Part shown: positions 1 to 8,620 of the stretch, piece after piece
Numbering within the stretch: position 1 is the first letter of the stretch
Layout of the letters: every line of letters begins with the position of its first letter
From: Parvibaculum sp.
Lineage (GTDB): Bacteria; Pseudomonadota; Alphaproteobacteria; Parvibaculales; Parvibaculaceae
Assembly (NCBI GenBank): GCA_019635965.1
Contig: JAHBYK010000019.1
Coordinates: forward strand, 1-37,669
Reading direction: 5' to 3'
DNA length: 37,669 bases
The notes under the pieces: model-generated
What the model was told of the DNA's origin: nothing
The model's input: only the letters and a program-made list of their open reading frames with translations
Databases searched by the model: none
Program-made: the position numbers and the translations under genes

Positions 1-1
1 A

Positions 2-370
2 GAGGACAGGAAGCGGCGCGAGGAAGCGGAAACCCGCAACCACGCCGAAGCTCTCGCCAATGCGACGGAAAAGTCGCTCGCCGAAAATGGCAGCAAGATC
101 GGCGCCGATGTGAAGGCGGAAGTGGAAGCCGCCCTTGAGGCGCTGAAAGGCGCACTGAAGGATGGCGATGCCGCCACCATCAAGGCGAAGTCCGACGCGC
201 TGACCCAGGCCTCGATGAAGATGGGCGAGGCGCTCTACAAGGCGGCGCAGGCCGAAGCCGAGGCGGAAGCGGCCGGCGGCGGCGAGGGCGGCAAGCCGAA
301 TGACGATGTCGTCGATGCCGATTTCGAGGAAGTCGACGACGACAAGAAAGATCAGGACAAGTCCGCCTGA
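2..370 (+). CDS. dnaK: DnaK (Hsp70) chaperone, C-terminal fragment
   Basis: The last 122 codons of an Hsp70 chaperone, open at the left edge of the window. The frame runs in from base 2, and an internal ATG at 110 is not the real start. What is seen is the helical lid (alternating Glu/Lys/Ala-rich helices) followed by a Gly-rich linker and an acidic tail containing DDVVDADFEEV, the usual end of bacterial DnaK. DnaK binds exposed hydrophobic peptide segments in the cytoplasm in an ATP cycle driven by DnaJ and GrpE. The next gene is dnaJ, 98 bp downstream on the same strand, which makes the assignment secure even though the ATPase domain is outside the window. Confidence 0.95.
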   Translation, partial: EDRKRREEAETRNHAEALANATEKSLAENGSKIGADVKAEVEAALEALKGALKDGDAATIKAKSDALTQASMKMGEALYKAAQAEAEAEAAGGGEGGKPNDDVVDADFEEVDDDKKDQDKSA

Positions 371-417
371 TCCGGGGCCTCGTCATGATGGCCATTTTCA
401 CAAACACAAAAGCGGAG

Positions 418-439
418 CGGATGCGCGAAAGCGCATCCG
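418..439 (+). promoter_or_regulatory. Intercistronic dnaK-dnaJ hairpin with GAAA tetraloop
   Basis: A perfect 9-bp stem (418-426 with 431-439) closed by a GAAA tetraloop of the GNRA class. It lies midway in the 98-nt dnaK-dnaJ spacer. No T-run follows, so it is not an intrinsic terminator. It ends 30 nt before the dnaJ start. A likely role is mRNA processing, stability or partial attenuation, setting DnaJ below DnaK. That role is inference. Confidence 0.6.
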
Positions 440-468
440 TGCCGTATTCCGTTTCAGGGTGATCCCCC

Positions 469-1626
469 ATGTCGAAGCGCGATTTCTATGACGTGCTCGG
501 GGTGAGCCGCAACGCAAACGCGGATGAGCTGAAAAAGGCTTACCGCTCGCTTGCGAAGAAGTACCACCCCGACCAGAACCAGGGCGACAAGGAAGCGGAA
601 CAACGCTTCAAGGAGCTCAACGAAGCCTATGACGTGCTGAAGGACGAACAGTCCCGCGCGGCCTATGACCAGTTCGGCCACGCCGCCTTCGACGGCGGCA
701 TGGGCGGACCGCGCGGCGGCGCCGGCGGCATGGGCGGCGGCTTCGGCGGCGCCTCCATGTCCGACATATTCGACGATCTGTTCGGCGAGTTCATGGGTGG
801 CGGACGCGGCCGGGGACGCGGGCGCGGCAATGGCCAGATCCGCGGCCACGATCTTCGCTACAATATGGAGATCACGCTCGAGGAAGCCTTTGAAGGCAAG
901 AAGGCGCAGATCCGTGTGCCGGGCTCCGTTGCCTGCGAGGTCTGCAACGGTTCTGGCGCGGCGCCGGGCTCGAGCCCCGTCACCTGTCCGACCTGTCACG
1001 GCGACGGCAAGGTGCGCGCGAGCCAGGGCTTCTTCACGGTCGAGCGCACCTGCCCGACCTGTCATGGCCGCGGCCAGACGATCGACAAGCCCTGCACCGC
1101 CTGTCATGGCGCGGGGCGCGTGGAGAAGGAGCGCACGCTCTCGGTGAATATTCCCGCCGGCGTCGAGGACGGCACACGCATCCGCCTTGCAGGCGAGGGC
1201 GAGGCCGGGATGCGCGGCGGACCTTCGGGCGACCTTTACATCTTCCTTTCGGTGAAGCCGCACCGCCTGTTCGAGCGTGATGGCGCGGACCTGTTCTGCC
1301 GCGTGCCGATTTCCATGGTGACGGCAGCACTCGGCGGCGAGATCGAGGTGCCGACGCTTGGCGGCAAGAAGGTGAAGGTGAAAGTGCCTGAAGGCGCGCA
1401 GACCGGGCGTCAGTTCCGCCTGCGGGGCAAGGGCATGCCGGTCGTCAATTCGCGCGAGGTGGGCGATCTCTATATCCAGATCACCATCGAGACGCCGGTG
1501 AACCTGACCAGGAAGCAGAAGGATCTCCTCAAGCAGTTCGAGGAAGCATCCTCGCCCGGCAACAGCCCGGAGAGCACCGGCTTCTTCGCCAAGGTCAAGG
1601 AATTCTGGGACGGGTTTCAGAACTGA
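469..1626 (+). CDS. dnaJ: DnaJ (Hsp40) co-chaperone
   Basis: A 385-aa type I Hsp40, full length for the family. It delivers unfolded clients to DnaK and stimulates DnaK's ATPase. Seen in order: a J domain with HPD at residues 33-35; a Gly/Phe-rich linker of about residues 75-125, unusually rich in GRGRGRG; the zinc-binding domain with four CxxCxGxG repeats ([32 protein letters not shown]); and the C-terminal beta-sandwich substrate-binding domain. The ATG at 469 has a good ribosome site (AGGGTGA, 456-462). It forms an operon with dnaK and is followed by an intrinsic terminator. Confidence 0.98.
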   Translation: MSKRDFYDVLGVSRNANADELKKAYRSLAKKYHPDQNQGDKEAEQRFKELNEAYDVLKDEQSRAAYDQFGHAAFDGGMGGPRGGAGGMGGGFGGASMSDIFDDLFGEFMGGGRGRGRGRGNGQIRGHDLRYNMEITLEEAFEGKKAQIRVPGSVACEVCNGSGAAPGSSPVTCPTCHGDGKVRASQGFFTVERTCPTCHGRGQTIDKPCTACHGAGRVEKERTLSVNIPAGVEDGTRIRLAGEGEAGMRGGPSGDLYIFLSVKPHRLFERDGADLFCRVPISMVTAALGGEIEVPTLGGKKVKVKVPEGAQTGRQFRLRGKGMPVVNSREVGDLYIQITIETPVNLTRKQKDLLKQFEEASSPGNSPESTGFFAKVKEFWDGFQN

Positions 1627-1646
1627 GAATCCCGGCTAATCTGAAG

Positions 1647-1674
1647 GCCCCCGGCAACAGGCCGGGGGCTTTTT
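1647..1674 (+). terminator. Intrinsic terminator of dnaKJ
   Basis: A perfect 9-bp GC stem (1647-1655 with 1661-1669) with a 5-nt loop, followed directly by TTTTT (1670-1674). It lies 20 nt after the dnaJ stop. This is the clearest Rho-independent terminator in the window. Confidence 0.9.
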
Positions 1675-1691
1675 CATGTCCGGGTGATCCC

Positions 1692-2042
1692 ATGACCGCG
1701 CCGCTTTCTGCCTATCTCCTGCCGATTGCGCTTCTCATTGCGTCCAATGTCTTCATGACGGCGGCCTGGTACTGGCATCTGAAATTCACCTCGACGCCGA
1801 TCCTGACCGTGGTGCTGCTGAGCTGGAGTCTCGCCTTTTTCGAATATTGCCTCGCCGTGCCGGCAAACCGGATCGGCTATGAGGTCTTTTCCGCCGCGCA
1901 GCTCAAGACCATTCAGGAAGTCATTACACTGACTGTCTTTGTCGCTTTCTCGACAATATATCTTGGCCAGTCGCCGACATGGAACACGGCCATCGGCTTC
2001 GCTTTCATCGCGCTTGGCGCCTGGTTCGTGTTCCGAGGCTGA
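1692..2042 (+). CDS. DUF486 / small DMT-like membrane protein
   Basis: 116 aa, almost entirely hydrophobic, with four predicted membrane helices (about residues 8-27, 36-54, 70-90 and 96-113). The sequence, including the WHLKF, FFEYCLAVPANRIGY-like and VFVAFSTIYLGQ segments, fits the DUF486 family. That family resembles the EmrE-size half-transporters of the drug/metabolite transporter superfamily. The substrate is unknown. It starts just behind the dnaJ terminator, so it is probably transcribed on its own. Family assignment is by recall of the pattern. Confidence 0.8.
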   Translation: MTAPLSAYLLPIALLIASNVFMTAAWYWHLKFTSTPILTVVLLSWSLAFFEYCLAVPANRIGYEVFSAAQLKTIQEVITLTVFVAFSTIYLGQSPTWNTAIGFAFIALGAWFVFRG

Positions 2043-2076
2043 GGAAATCCGCGCCTTTCGGCTTCGCTCCCGTAGC

Positions 2077-2097
2077 ACCGCGTCATAAAGGCGCGGT
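2077..2097 (+). terminator. Possible weak terminator after the DUF486 gene
   Basis: A 6-bp stem ACCGCG/CGCGGT (2077-2082 with 2092-2097) with a 9-nt loop, followed by TTTACTTCATT. It lies 35 nt after the DUF486 stop. The stem is short and the T-run poor, so this is a weak candidate. Confidence 0.35.
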
Positions 2098-2190
2098 TTA
2101 CTTCATTGCCTCCCGGCTTTTCCACTCCGTTAGGAAGTTCCGGTCAATATCCCCCTCAAGACAGCCACTTCCTTTCTGGGGGACGATGAG

Positions 2191-3516
2191 ATGAAGACCT
2201 TGAAACATGCAGCGCTGGCGGCGCTTACCGCGGGCGTGATGTGCACCGCCGCTGCCTCGACGGGCTATGCCGCCAGCAGCATCGACGCGCGGCTCGAGGC
2301 GCTGGAGAACGAGCTCCGTGCACTGAGGGCCGAAGTCGCCGAACGCGATGCCAAGATCGCGGCGATGGAGGAAAAGACCGCGAAGATCGACGCGATCGCC
2401 GCCAAGACCGACGACATGCCGAAGTTCAAGCCGAACAAGCTCGAGATGGAGAGCGCCGACGGCCAGTTCTCGATGGGCATTGCCGGCCGCATCCAGGCCG
2501 ATGCCTATGCGATCGACGACGACAATTCGGCGCTGAACCCGATGGGCAATGGCGCGCAGCTTCGCCGCGCGCGTCTCGGCGCCTATGGCAAGATGTTCGG
2601 CGCCTGGCAGTACAAGTTCGAAGTCGAATATGCCGGCGACAAGGTTGCCATCAAGGACGCCTATGTGCAGACCGGCCTGACCGACGAGCTGAAGATCCGC
2701 GCCGGTCACTTCAAGGAATTCTACGGCATCGACCATCTGACGTCGGACAACTACGTCACCTTCATGGAGCGTGCGAGCTCCTCCGTCTACTGGCCCGACG
2801 AGGCGATGGGCGTCGGTCTCATCTATGGCGATGAAAAGCTCTACGGCATCCAGGCCGGCATCTATTCGCCGGGCGTTGCGAGCGGCGGCGCGGGCGGCAC
2901 GACGGACTGGTCCGTCACGGGCCGCGGCTATGTCGCGCCGCAGATCGGCTCCGGCGTCGTTCATGTCGGCCTCAATGGCAGCTATCGCGGCTATGAGACG
3001 AGCGCGACGACGAAGTTCGAACAGCGCCCGGAAACGCATCTCGCGGAGAAGGTGCTGCGCACCGGCAATATTGCGAACCCGTCGAGCGAAACGCGCTTCG
3101 GCCCGGAAATCGCCGCCGTGTTCGGCCCGGTCTCGGCACAGGCCCAGTATGACTGGTCGCAGATCGACCGCGATGGCGGCCTGCCGTCTGTCTCGACCGA
3201 GGGCGGCTATGTGGAGGCAAGCTGGTTCGTGACCGGCGAAAGCCGCAACTACGACGTCAAGTCGGGCACGTTCGGCCGGCCCAAGGCGACGAATGCCATC
3301 CAGCTTGCGGCCCGCTACAGCCGGCTGAAGCTCGAGGATGCGGCGCTGACCGACGCGCGCCGCGGCACCATGGACAACATCACGCTCGGCGCAAACTACT
3401 TCTTCAACCCGAATGTCCGGCTGATGCTGAACTGGGTCCGCGCCGATACCGATTACACCGCCTCGACCGACGAGACCTACAACATCGTCCAGTCGCGCCT
3501 CCAGCTCGACTGGTAA
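2191..3516 (+). CDS. Phosphate-selective porin (OprO/OprP family)
   Basis: A 441-aa outer-membrane beta-barrel. Residues 1-27 are a signal peptide ending near TGYAAS. Residues 30-75 form a heptad-rich coiled coil (alternating Glu/Leu/Ala/Lys), typical of trimeric OprO/OprP porins. The rest is barrel with alternating Gly/aromatic strands, and the last residues (VQSRLQLDW) match an outer-membrane C-terminal signature apart from Trp replacing Phe. The family forms anion (phosphate or polyphosphate) channels, but specificity cannot be read here. I found no convincing Pho box upstream, so phosphate control is not supported. The ATG has a strong ribosome site (GGGGGA) 7 nt upstream. Confidence 0.85.
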   Translation: MKTLKHAALAALTAGVMCTAAASTGYAASSIDARLEALENELRALRAEVAERDAKIAAMEEKTAKIDAIAAKTDDMPKFKPNKLEMESADGQFSMGIAGRIQADAYAIDDDNSALNPMGNGAQLRRARLGAYGKMFGAWQYKFEVEYAGDKVAIKDAYVQTGLTDELKIRAGHFKEFYGIDHLTSDNYVTFMERASSSVYWPDEAMGVGLIYGDEKLYGIQAGIYSPGVASGGAGGTTDWSVTGRGYVAPQIGSGVVHVGLNGSYRGYETSATTKFEQRPETHLAEKVLRTGNIANPSSETRFGPEIAAVFGPVSAQAQYDWSQIDRDGGLPSVSTEGGYVEASWFVTGESRNYDVKSGTFGRPKATNAIQLAARYSRLKLEDAALTDARRGTMDNITLGANYFFNPNVRLMLNWVRADTDYTASTDETYNIVQSRLQLDW

Positions 3517-3563
3517 GCCCTCCCCCCGCCGGGCCCCCCGATTGCAGGTGCCCGGCCCTCGCG

Positions 3564-3595
3564 AGCCCGTCCGGCGCCCCCATGCCGGACGGGCT
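3564..3595 (+). terminator. Terminator-like hairpin after the porin gene
   Basis: A perfect 12-bp stem (3564-3575 with 3584-3595) and an 8-nt loop, 48 nt after the porin stop and 91 nt before dapB. Stem stability is very high, but the following bases (ATTCGCGCTTCT) are not a good T-run. It could be a terminator in a GC-rich genome or a 3'-end protecting structure. Confidence 0.55.
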
Positions 3596-3685
3596 ATTCG
3601 CGCTTCTGCGGCCCCCGGCGCCTCGCGGATTTACCTCGCCGGAAGGGCCTGATATACCGCCGCCTGACGCATAACCGGGCAGACC

Positions 3686-4504
3686 ATGATGGCGCAGGAT
3701 GTGAAGATCGCGGTGACGGGGGCGGGCGGCCGGATGGGCGCCACGCTGATCCGCCTTATTGCGGGCACGGACGGACTCGCCGTGACGGGCGGGCTCGAGG
3801 CCGAAGGCTCGCCGCATATCGGCCAGGATCTCGGCCTGCTCGCCGGTCTTTCCGCGCCGCTCGGCATCGCCGCGACGGCGGATGCGCTGTCCGTCATCAA
3901 GGATGCCGATGCGCTCATCGATTTTTCCGCGCCGAAGGCGAGCGTCGAATTTGCTGCCCTGGCGGCACAGGCCCGCATCGTCCATGTGATCGGCACAACC
4001 GGCTTTTCCGCCGAGGAGGAGGCGCGCATCGAGGCGGCGGCCCGCCATGCGACCATCATCAAGGCCGGCAATATGAGCCTCGGCGTCAATCTCTTGGCGG
4101 CGCTCGTCCGGCAGGCCGCGAAGGCGCTTTCCAGCGACTGGGACATCGAGATCGTCGAGATGCATCACCGGCACAAGGTCGATGCGCCGTCGGGTACGGC
4201 GCTGCTGCTCGGGCAGGCGGCCGCGGAAGGGCGCGGCATATCGCTCGGCGATCATTCCGAGCGCGGCCGCGACGGCTTGACCGGCGCGCGGGCGAAGGGC
4301 GCGATCGGCTTTGCGAGCCTGCGCGGCGGATCGGTCGTCGGCGAACATGACGTGATCTTTGCGGCCGAGAACGAACGCATCGTGCTCAGGCACATTGCGG
4401 AGGACCGTGGCATCTTCGCGCGCGGCGCGATCAAGGCGGCGCAATGGGGCCAGGGCAAGGGGCCCGGCCTCTTCAACATGGCCGATGTGCTCGGCCTGAA
4501 CTAG
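3686..4504 (+). CDS. dapB: 4-hydroxy-tetrahydrodipicolinate reductase
   Basis: 272 aa, normal length. It reduces the dihydrodipicolinate precursor with NAD(P)H in the diaminopimelate/lysine pathway, feeding both lysine and peptidoglycan. Visible motifs: the Rossmann loop GAGGRMG at residues 12-18, GTTGFS at 103-108, and the family signature [13 protein letters not shown] starting at His160, which carries the catalytic His pair, the lysine (Lys164) and the substrate-binding GT. The start could be the ATG at 3686 or the next codon at 3689. gpmA follows within about 30 bp on the same strand with no terminator between, so the two are probably cotranscribed. Confidence 0.97.
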   Translation: MMAQDVKIAVTGAGGRMGATLIRLIAGTDGLAVTGGLEAEGSPHIGQDLGLLAGLSAPLGIAATADALSVIKDADALIDFSAPKASVEFAALAAQARIVHVIGTTGFSAEEEARIEAAARHATIIKAGNMSLGVNLLAALVRQAAKALSSDWDIEIVEMHHRHKVDAPSGTALLLGQAAAEGRGISLGDHSERGRDGLTGARAKGAIGFASLRGGSVVGEHDVIFAAENERIVLRHIAEDRGIFARGAIKAAQWGQGKGPGLFNMADVLGLN

Positions 4505-4531
4505 TTACTATACGGATCAATGGAGCAAGAC

Positions 4532-5164
4532 GTGGCCAACCTGCTTGTGCTTGTCCGGCATGGACAGAGCGAATGGAACGAGAAAAACCTGTTCACGGGC
4601 TGGCGCGATCCGGGTCTCACCGAACAGGGCAAGGCCGAGGCGAAGGAATCGGGCGAGGCCATGAAGGCGGCCGGCCTCAAATTCGACGTCGCCTTCACCT
4701 CGGCCCTCAGCCGTGCGCAGGAAACGAACCGCATCATCCTTGCGGAGCTTGGCCAGAGCGATATCGAGGTCGTGAAAGATCAGGCGCTCAACGAGCGCGA
4801 CTATGGCGACCTGTCGGGCCTCAACAAGGACGATGCGCGGGCGAAGTGGGGCGAGGAACAGGTGCATATCTGGCGCCGTTCCTACGACGTTCCGCCGCCG
4901 GGCGGCGAAAGCCTGAAGATGACGGCAGAGCGCGTGCTGCCCTATTTCAAGCAGACGATCCTGCCGCGTGTGCTCAAGGGCGAGCGCGTACTTGTCGCGG
5001 CGCATGGCAATTCGCTGCGCGCGCTTGTCATGCAGCTCGACGGCCTCACGCAGGAAGAAGTGCTCAAGCTCAACATAGCCACCGGCGCGCCGATGGTTTA
5101 CGAGCTCGACGACAAGGGCAAGGTTCTCTCGAAGAAGATCCTGATCGAGCGCGAGGCGCACTAG
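4532..5164 (+). CDS. gpmA: 2,3-bisphosphoglycerate-dependent phosphoglycerate mutase
   Basis: Interconverts 3- and 2-phosphoglycerate in glycolysis/gluconeogenesis. The phosphorylated histidine sits in the RHGQSEWN motif close to the N-terminus, followed by NLFTGWRD and ALSRAQET. The second active-site histidine is in [11 protein letters not shown] prefer the GTG at 4532 because it has GGAG six bases upstream and gives a 210-aa protein starting [11 protein letters not shown]. An in-frame ATG at 4520 adds four residues but has a poor ribosome site. At 210 aa it belongs to the shorter alphaproteobacterial dPGM type (E. coli is about 250 aa). Its stop shares a CTAG with the convergent DUF2244 gene. 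Confidence 0.95.
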   Translation: MANLLVLVRHGQSEWNEKNLFTGWRDPGLTEQGKAEAKESGEAMKAAGLKFDVAFTSALSRAQETNRIILAELGQSDIEVVKDQALNERDYGDLSGLNKDDARAKWGEEQVHIWRRSYDVPPPGGESLKMTAERVLPYFKQTILPRVLKGERVLVAAHGNSLRALVMQLDGLTQEEVLKLNIATGAPMVYELDDKGKVLSKKILIEREAH

Positions 5165-5676
5165 GCCGGTTGCCGCGCGGGACCGGACTTCACTTTCCTG
5201 AGCGCCGCATCGAGCGCGCGGGCGAAATCGGCGCGTTCGGCGGGTGACAGCATGGCTGCGAGTTCCACCTCGCGGCCATGGCTGACGACATGGAGCTTCG
5301 TCGATTCATCCGGCAATTTGCTGAGCGAGAGACGCGCCCAATAGGGCTGGAGGCTCACCGCCTCGGCGCGGCCCTTGGCATCGACGCGGCGGATCAGCAG
5401 TTCATCGTCCGATAGCTGCACCGTTTCATGAGCGCGGGCGGCGCGGTAATTCGCGCGAAAGGCCCACCAGACGGCAAGCACTTCAAGCCCGCAAAAGCCG
5501 AGGATGGGCCAGGCGCCCTTCGCCATGAACCAGGCGCCGGCCGTGAAATTCACCGCTGCGACGACGCCGATCAGAATGGCAAAGCCCCGCATGGACAGCG
5601 AGCGATGCGGCAGGATCACCGCATCGAAGTGAAGCGGCGGCAGCAGGGGCTCGGCGGTGCGGCGGTCGGCGGACAT
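5161..5676 (-). CDS. DUF2244 membrane protein
   Basis: 171 aa from an ATG at 5676 ([10 protein letters not shown]). It has two closely spaced hydrophobic helices near residues 30-70, then a soluble domain with [11 protein letters not shown] and [10 protein letters not shown], and a C-terminal helix. This fits the DUF2244 family of inner-membrane proteins of unknown function, common in alphaproteobacteria and often next to cytochrome oxidase or nth genes. The frame is open further upstream to 5745, but the longer form has a basic non-conserved extension. It is convergent with gpmA, sharing CTAG at 5161-5164, and divergent from nth. Confidence 0.85.
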   Translation of the reverse strand: MSADRRTAEPLLPPLHFDAVILPHRSLSMRGFAILIGVVAAVNFTAGAWFMAKGAWPILGFCGLEVLAVWWAFRANYRAARAHETVQLSDDELLIRRVDAKGRAEAVSLQPYWARLSLSKLPDESTKLHVVSHGREVELAAMLSPAERADFARALDAALRKVKSGPARQPA

Positions 5677-5756
5677 GGACGGGAGAGTAGGGCGGCGACA
5701 CGTCCCCGGCAATACGGCCTTGCGACGCAGGCGGCTTATGCGCAATCTTCCGCCCC

Positions 5757-6413
5757 ATGACCCGCGCCGCGACGATGAAAAAGCCCGATATTGCCGAGTT
5801 CTTCCGCCGCCTTGCCGAAAGGCTGCCGGAACCCAGGACCGAGCTCGAATACCGCAACACCTATACGCTGCTCGTCGCCGTGGTGCTGTCGGCCCAGGCG
5901 ACCGATGTGGGCGTCAACCGCGCGACAAAGGAGCTTTTCAAGATCGCCGATACGCCGCAGAAAATGCTGAAGCTCGGCGAGGCCGGTCTCGTTCAGCACA
6001 TCAAGACGATCGGGCTTTACCGCAACAAGGCGAAGAACGTGATCGCGCTGTCGCGGATGCTGATCGAGCAGCATGGCGGCGAGGTGCCGCGCGACCGCGC
6101 CGCGCTGGAGGCGCTGCCGGGCGTCGGCCGCAAGACCGCGAATGTCGTGCTCAATGTCGCGTTCGGCGAACCGACCATTGCAGTCGATACGCATATTTTC
6201 CGCGTCTCCAACAGGACCGGGCTCGCGCCGGGCAAGGATGTCGTGGAGGTCGAGAAGAAGCTCGAAAAGCTGGTGCCGGAAGAATACCGGATGCATGCGC
6301 ATCACTGGCTGATCCTGCATGGGCGCTATGTCTGCAAGGCACGCAAACCCGATTGCCCGGTCTGCCCGGTGAACGACCTTTGCCGCTTCAAGGCGAAGAC
6401 GGTCGCTGCCTAG
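5757..6413 (+). CDS. nth: Endonuclease III
   Basis: A 218-aa DNA glycosylase/AP lyase that removes oxidised pyrimidines in base excision repair. The helix-hairpin-helix reads LPGVGRKTANVVL with catalytic Lys126. The second catalytic residue is Asp144 in AVDTHIFRV. The 4Fe-4S ligands have the exact C-x6-C-x2-C-x5-C spacing (Cys193, 200, 203, 209). An alternative ATG at 5775 would remove six residues (MTRAAT), and neither start has a clear ribosome site. The stop overlaps the convergent lipoprotein gene through CTAG at 6410-6413. Confidence 0.97.
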   Translation: MTRAATMKKPDIAEFFRRLAERLPEPRTELEYRNTYTLLVAVVLSAQATDVGVNRATKELFKIADTPQKMLKLGEAGLVQHIKTIGLYRNKAKNVIALSRMLIEQHGGEVPRDRAALEALPGVGRKTANVVLNVAFGEPTIAVDTHIFRVSNRTGLAPGKDVVEVEKKLEKLVPEEYRMHAHHWLILHGRYVCKARKPDCPVCPVNDLCRFKAKTVAA

Positions 6414-6763
6414 GATGTGGGTGCGTTTCGCTTCGCCATGACAGAGGCGAGGCATTGATCCTTGTCGGCCGGGCCGCCCTGCAGGCGCCGCGCATCGACA
6501 TGGCGCGCGCCTTCCTCTCCATAGAAATAGAGAAAGAGGCTGCAATCATTGCCGCCATATTGCCAGATTTCGGCGGAGGGTTCGGTGCGGCGGAAATCCG
6601 GCGCGCCGAGGCGGGCCGAAATCGCGGAAGGCGCGGCGCCGATCAGCGCCTGTACGGTGAGCGGGCCCGGCGCGAGCGACGTCACCCGCGCGCCGGGGGA
6701 TGAGGGCTGGGCGCAGGCGGCGGCCATGAGCGGGAGCGACAGCGCCAGACAGATTTTCCTCAT
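6410..6763 (-). CDS. Small putative lipoprotein
   Basis: 117 aa. Residues 1-16 are a short signal sequence ending MAAA before Cys17, a plausible lipobox, so it is probably a lipid-anchored periplasmic protein. The rest contains LIGAAPSAISARLGAPDFRRTE, a pattern like the SmpA/OmlA or DUF-type small lipoproteins that begin with 'G-x-x-LG-x-P', then WQYGGNDCSLFLYFY. I cannot name the family. The start at 6763 has GAGAGGCAGC in front. An in-frame ATG at 6775 overlaps the upstream gene's stop as ATGA, so translation is probably coupled to the EI24-like gene. Confidence 0.7.
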   Translation of the reverse strand: MRKICLALSLPLMAAACAQPSSPGARVTSLAPGPLTVQALIGAAPSAISARLGAPDFRRTEPSAEIWQYGGNDCSLFLYFYGEEGARHVDARRLQGGPADKDQCLASVMAKRNAPTS

Positions 6764-6771
6764 GCTGCCTC

Positions 6772-7455
6772 TCATGCGCTTTGGCTGCGGGCGGCAAGGC
6801 CCTTGTAGGTATGGACCATGAAGGCGGTCGCAAAGAGCGGCGCGAGCAGGTTGAGCACCGGCACGGTGGTGAAGAGCGCGATGGCGGCGCCTGCGAAGAA
6901 TATCCGTGTGCGGTGGCGCTTGCGCATGGCTCGCGCCTCGCCCGGCGCGAGATGGCGGAGCGCAACAAGCTCGAAATATTCGCGGCCGAGGAGATAGCCG
7001 TTCACGATCCAGAAGATGGCGACATTCACCACCGGCAGGAGATAGAAGGGAAGCGCCAGCAGGTTCACGATGATCAGCACCAGCGTGAAGCGGAGCGCGG
7101 TGACGAGCGACTGCCAGAAAGGCTGGTCGGTGCCGGGCGGGTCCGCCGGATAGTCCTCCGCCTCGACGCGGGCGGCGATCACTTCGAGGAAGAGGCCGGC
7201 GACCAGCGACACCACGGGATGCACGAGCGGGATCAGCACGATCACCGCTAGGAAGCGGGCGATGAAGCCGATCGCCGCATCGACCCAGCCGCCGGCAAAA
7301 TCGGGGCCGAATTCCGGCAGGGCGGTCAGCGCCCATTGAAGCCCCGCACCGAACAGCACAAGCACAAGCAGCGTCAGCCCGAGCGTCTGCCACATCACCC
7401 GGCGATAGGGCGGGGCAAAGATTTCCCTGAAGGCGCGCAGCGCGTCGGACAGCAT
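6772..7455 (-). CDS. EI24 / CysZ-like membrane protein
   Basis: 227 aa with at least four strong membrane helices (about residues 22-45, 58-85, 116-145 and 187-215). The layout and the internal NGYLLGREYFELVALRH segment match the EI24 family, which includes the sulfate permease CysZ. The 'GREYF' motif is characteristic of that family. The substrate is not known for the alphaproteobacterial branch, and nothing nearby belongs to sulfate assimilation, so I would not call it cysZ. It is upstream of, and overlaps by ATGA with, the lipoprotein frame. Confidence 0.82.
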   Translation of the reverse strand: MLSDALRAFREIFAPPYRRVMWQTLGLTLLVLVLFGAGLQWALTALPEFGPDFAGGWVDAAIGFIARFLAVIVLIPLVHPVVSLVAGLFLEVIAARVEAEDYPADPPGTDQPFWQSLVTALRFTLVLIIVNLLALPFYLLPVVNVAIFWIVNGYLLGREYFELVALRHLAPGEARAMRKRHRTRIFFAGAAIALFTTVPVLNLLAPLFATAFMVHTYKGLAARSQSA

Positions 7456-7624
7456 CTGGTTCTCCTCAAAGCCGGGGCCCTAACCTAGTGCGCCCATGAG
7501 CGCGCCGCAAATTCCCCCGTGTATGAAAGTTAAGGCCGGGCGGCGGCGTTTTGGACATATGGCGCACAATCCCTATACTCCCGCCCCGCACCCCGGAATT
7601 CATCCAGAAGACCTGTTGAGGATC

Positions 7625-8620
7625 ATGACCGAAGTTAAATATGACGTGGCGGGCATCGGCAATGCGCTGGTGGACGTGATTTCGAATGCGGACGACACGT
7701 TCCTGATTGCGAACGGCATCGAGAAGGGCGGCATGACGCTGATCGATGACAGGCGCGCGGACGAGCTTTACGGCAAGATGGGCGCCGCCGTCGAAATGTC
7801 GGGCGGGTCGTGCGCCAACACGATTGCGGGGCTTGCATCGCTTGGCGGCAAGGGCGCCTTTTTCGGCAAGGTGAAGAAGGACCAGCTCGGCGAGGTCTTC
7901 ATCCACGACATCAAGTCGCTCGGCGTGCATTTCCCCGCCGCTCCGGCAACGAGCGGCGCGCCGACCGGGCGCTGCCTCATCATCGTCACGCCGGACGCGC
8001 AGCGCAGCATGAGCACCTATCTCGGCGCGGCGCAGAAGCTGACGGCGGACGACATCGACGAAGATACAATTCGCGCCTCGGCCGTGACCTATATGGAAGG
8101 CTATCTCTGGGACGAGCCGGGCGCGAAGCAGGCCTTCCTCAAGGCGGCGAAGATCGCGCGCGAGGCGGGCCGTCTCGTGTCGCTCACCCTGTCGGACAGT
8201 TTCTGCGTCGGACGGTTCCGCGACGAGTTCCGCCGCCTTGCGAAAGACGAGGTCGATCTCCTGTTCGCCAACGAGGCGGAGATCCTCTCGCTCTACGAGA
8301 CGGATGTGTTCGACGAGGCGTTGCAGCAGATCCGCAAGGATTGCAGGTTCGCCGCGCTGACGCGCTCCGAACAGGGCTCGGTCATCGTCGCCAATGGCGA
8401 GGTGCATGTGGTCGATGCGGAGAAAGTCTCGAAGGTCGTGGATACGACCGGCGCGGGCGATCTCTTTGCCGCCGGCTTCCTATACGGCCTCACACGCGGC
8501 AAGGATCCCGTGACCTGCGGCCGGCTCGGCGCGCTCGCCGCTGCCGAAGTCATCTCGCATTACGGGCCGCGGCCGCAGGTTTCGCTTGCGGAACTGGCGA
8601 AGGCGAAAGGGCTCGCCTAG
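7625..8620 (+). CDS. PfkB-family carbohydrate/adenosine kinase
   Basis: 331 aa, a ribokinase-fold ATP-dependent kinase. The N-terminus carries the family's GNALVDVI and later the [16 protein letters not shown] segment that binds the sugar. The C-terminal PfkB signature [13 protein letters not shown] contains the catalytic base Asp279 and anion hole GAGD. Overall resemblance is to the adenosine kinase-like subgroup common in alphaproteobacteria, so nucleoside salvage is the likely job, though the substrate cannot be proven from sequence. The ATG at 7625 was chosen because it follows GAGG and begins at the conserved strand. The frame upstream to 7496 has no family similarity. The stop is shared (CTAG) with convergent coaA. 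Confidence 0.9.
   Translation: MTEVKYDVAGIGNALVDVISNADDTFLIANGIEKGGMTLIDDRRADELYGKMGAAVEMSGGSCANTIAGLASLGGKGAFFGKVKKDQLGEVFIHDIKSLGVHFPAAPATSGAPTGRCLIIVTPDAQRSMSTYLGAAQKLTADDIDEDTIRASAVTYMEGYLWDEPGAKQAFLKAAKIAREAGRLVSLTLSDSFCVGRFRDEFRRLAKDEVDLLFANEAEILSLYETDVFDEALQQIRKDCRFAALTRSEQGSVIVANGEVHVVDAEKVSKVVDTTGAGDLFAAGFLYGLTRGKDPVTCGRLGALAAAEVISHYGPRPQVSLAELAKAKGLA

Noticed and set aside
454..1263. 269-codon frame on - opposite dnaJ
   Set aside because: Mirror of the dnaJ codons, with His/Ala/Arg low-complexity and no ribosome site.
2043..2190. Pho box upstream of the phosphate-selective-type porin
   Set aside because: No paired CTGTCAT-like repeats; GGTCAATAT alone is not enough.
7496..7624. 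Longer start for the PfkB kinase
   Set aside because: The 43 extra codons are basic and non-conserved and precede a good ribosome site at the ATG 7625.
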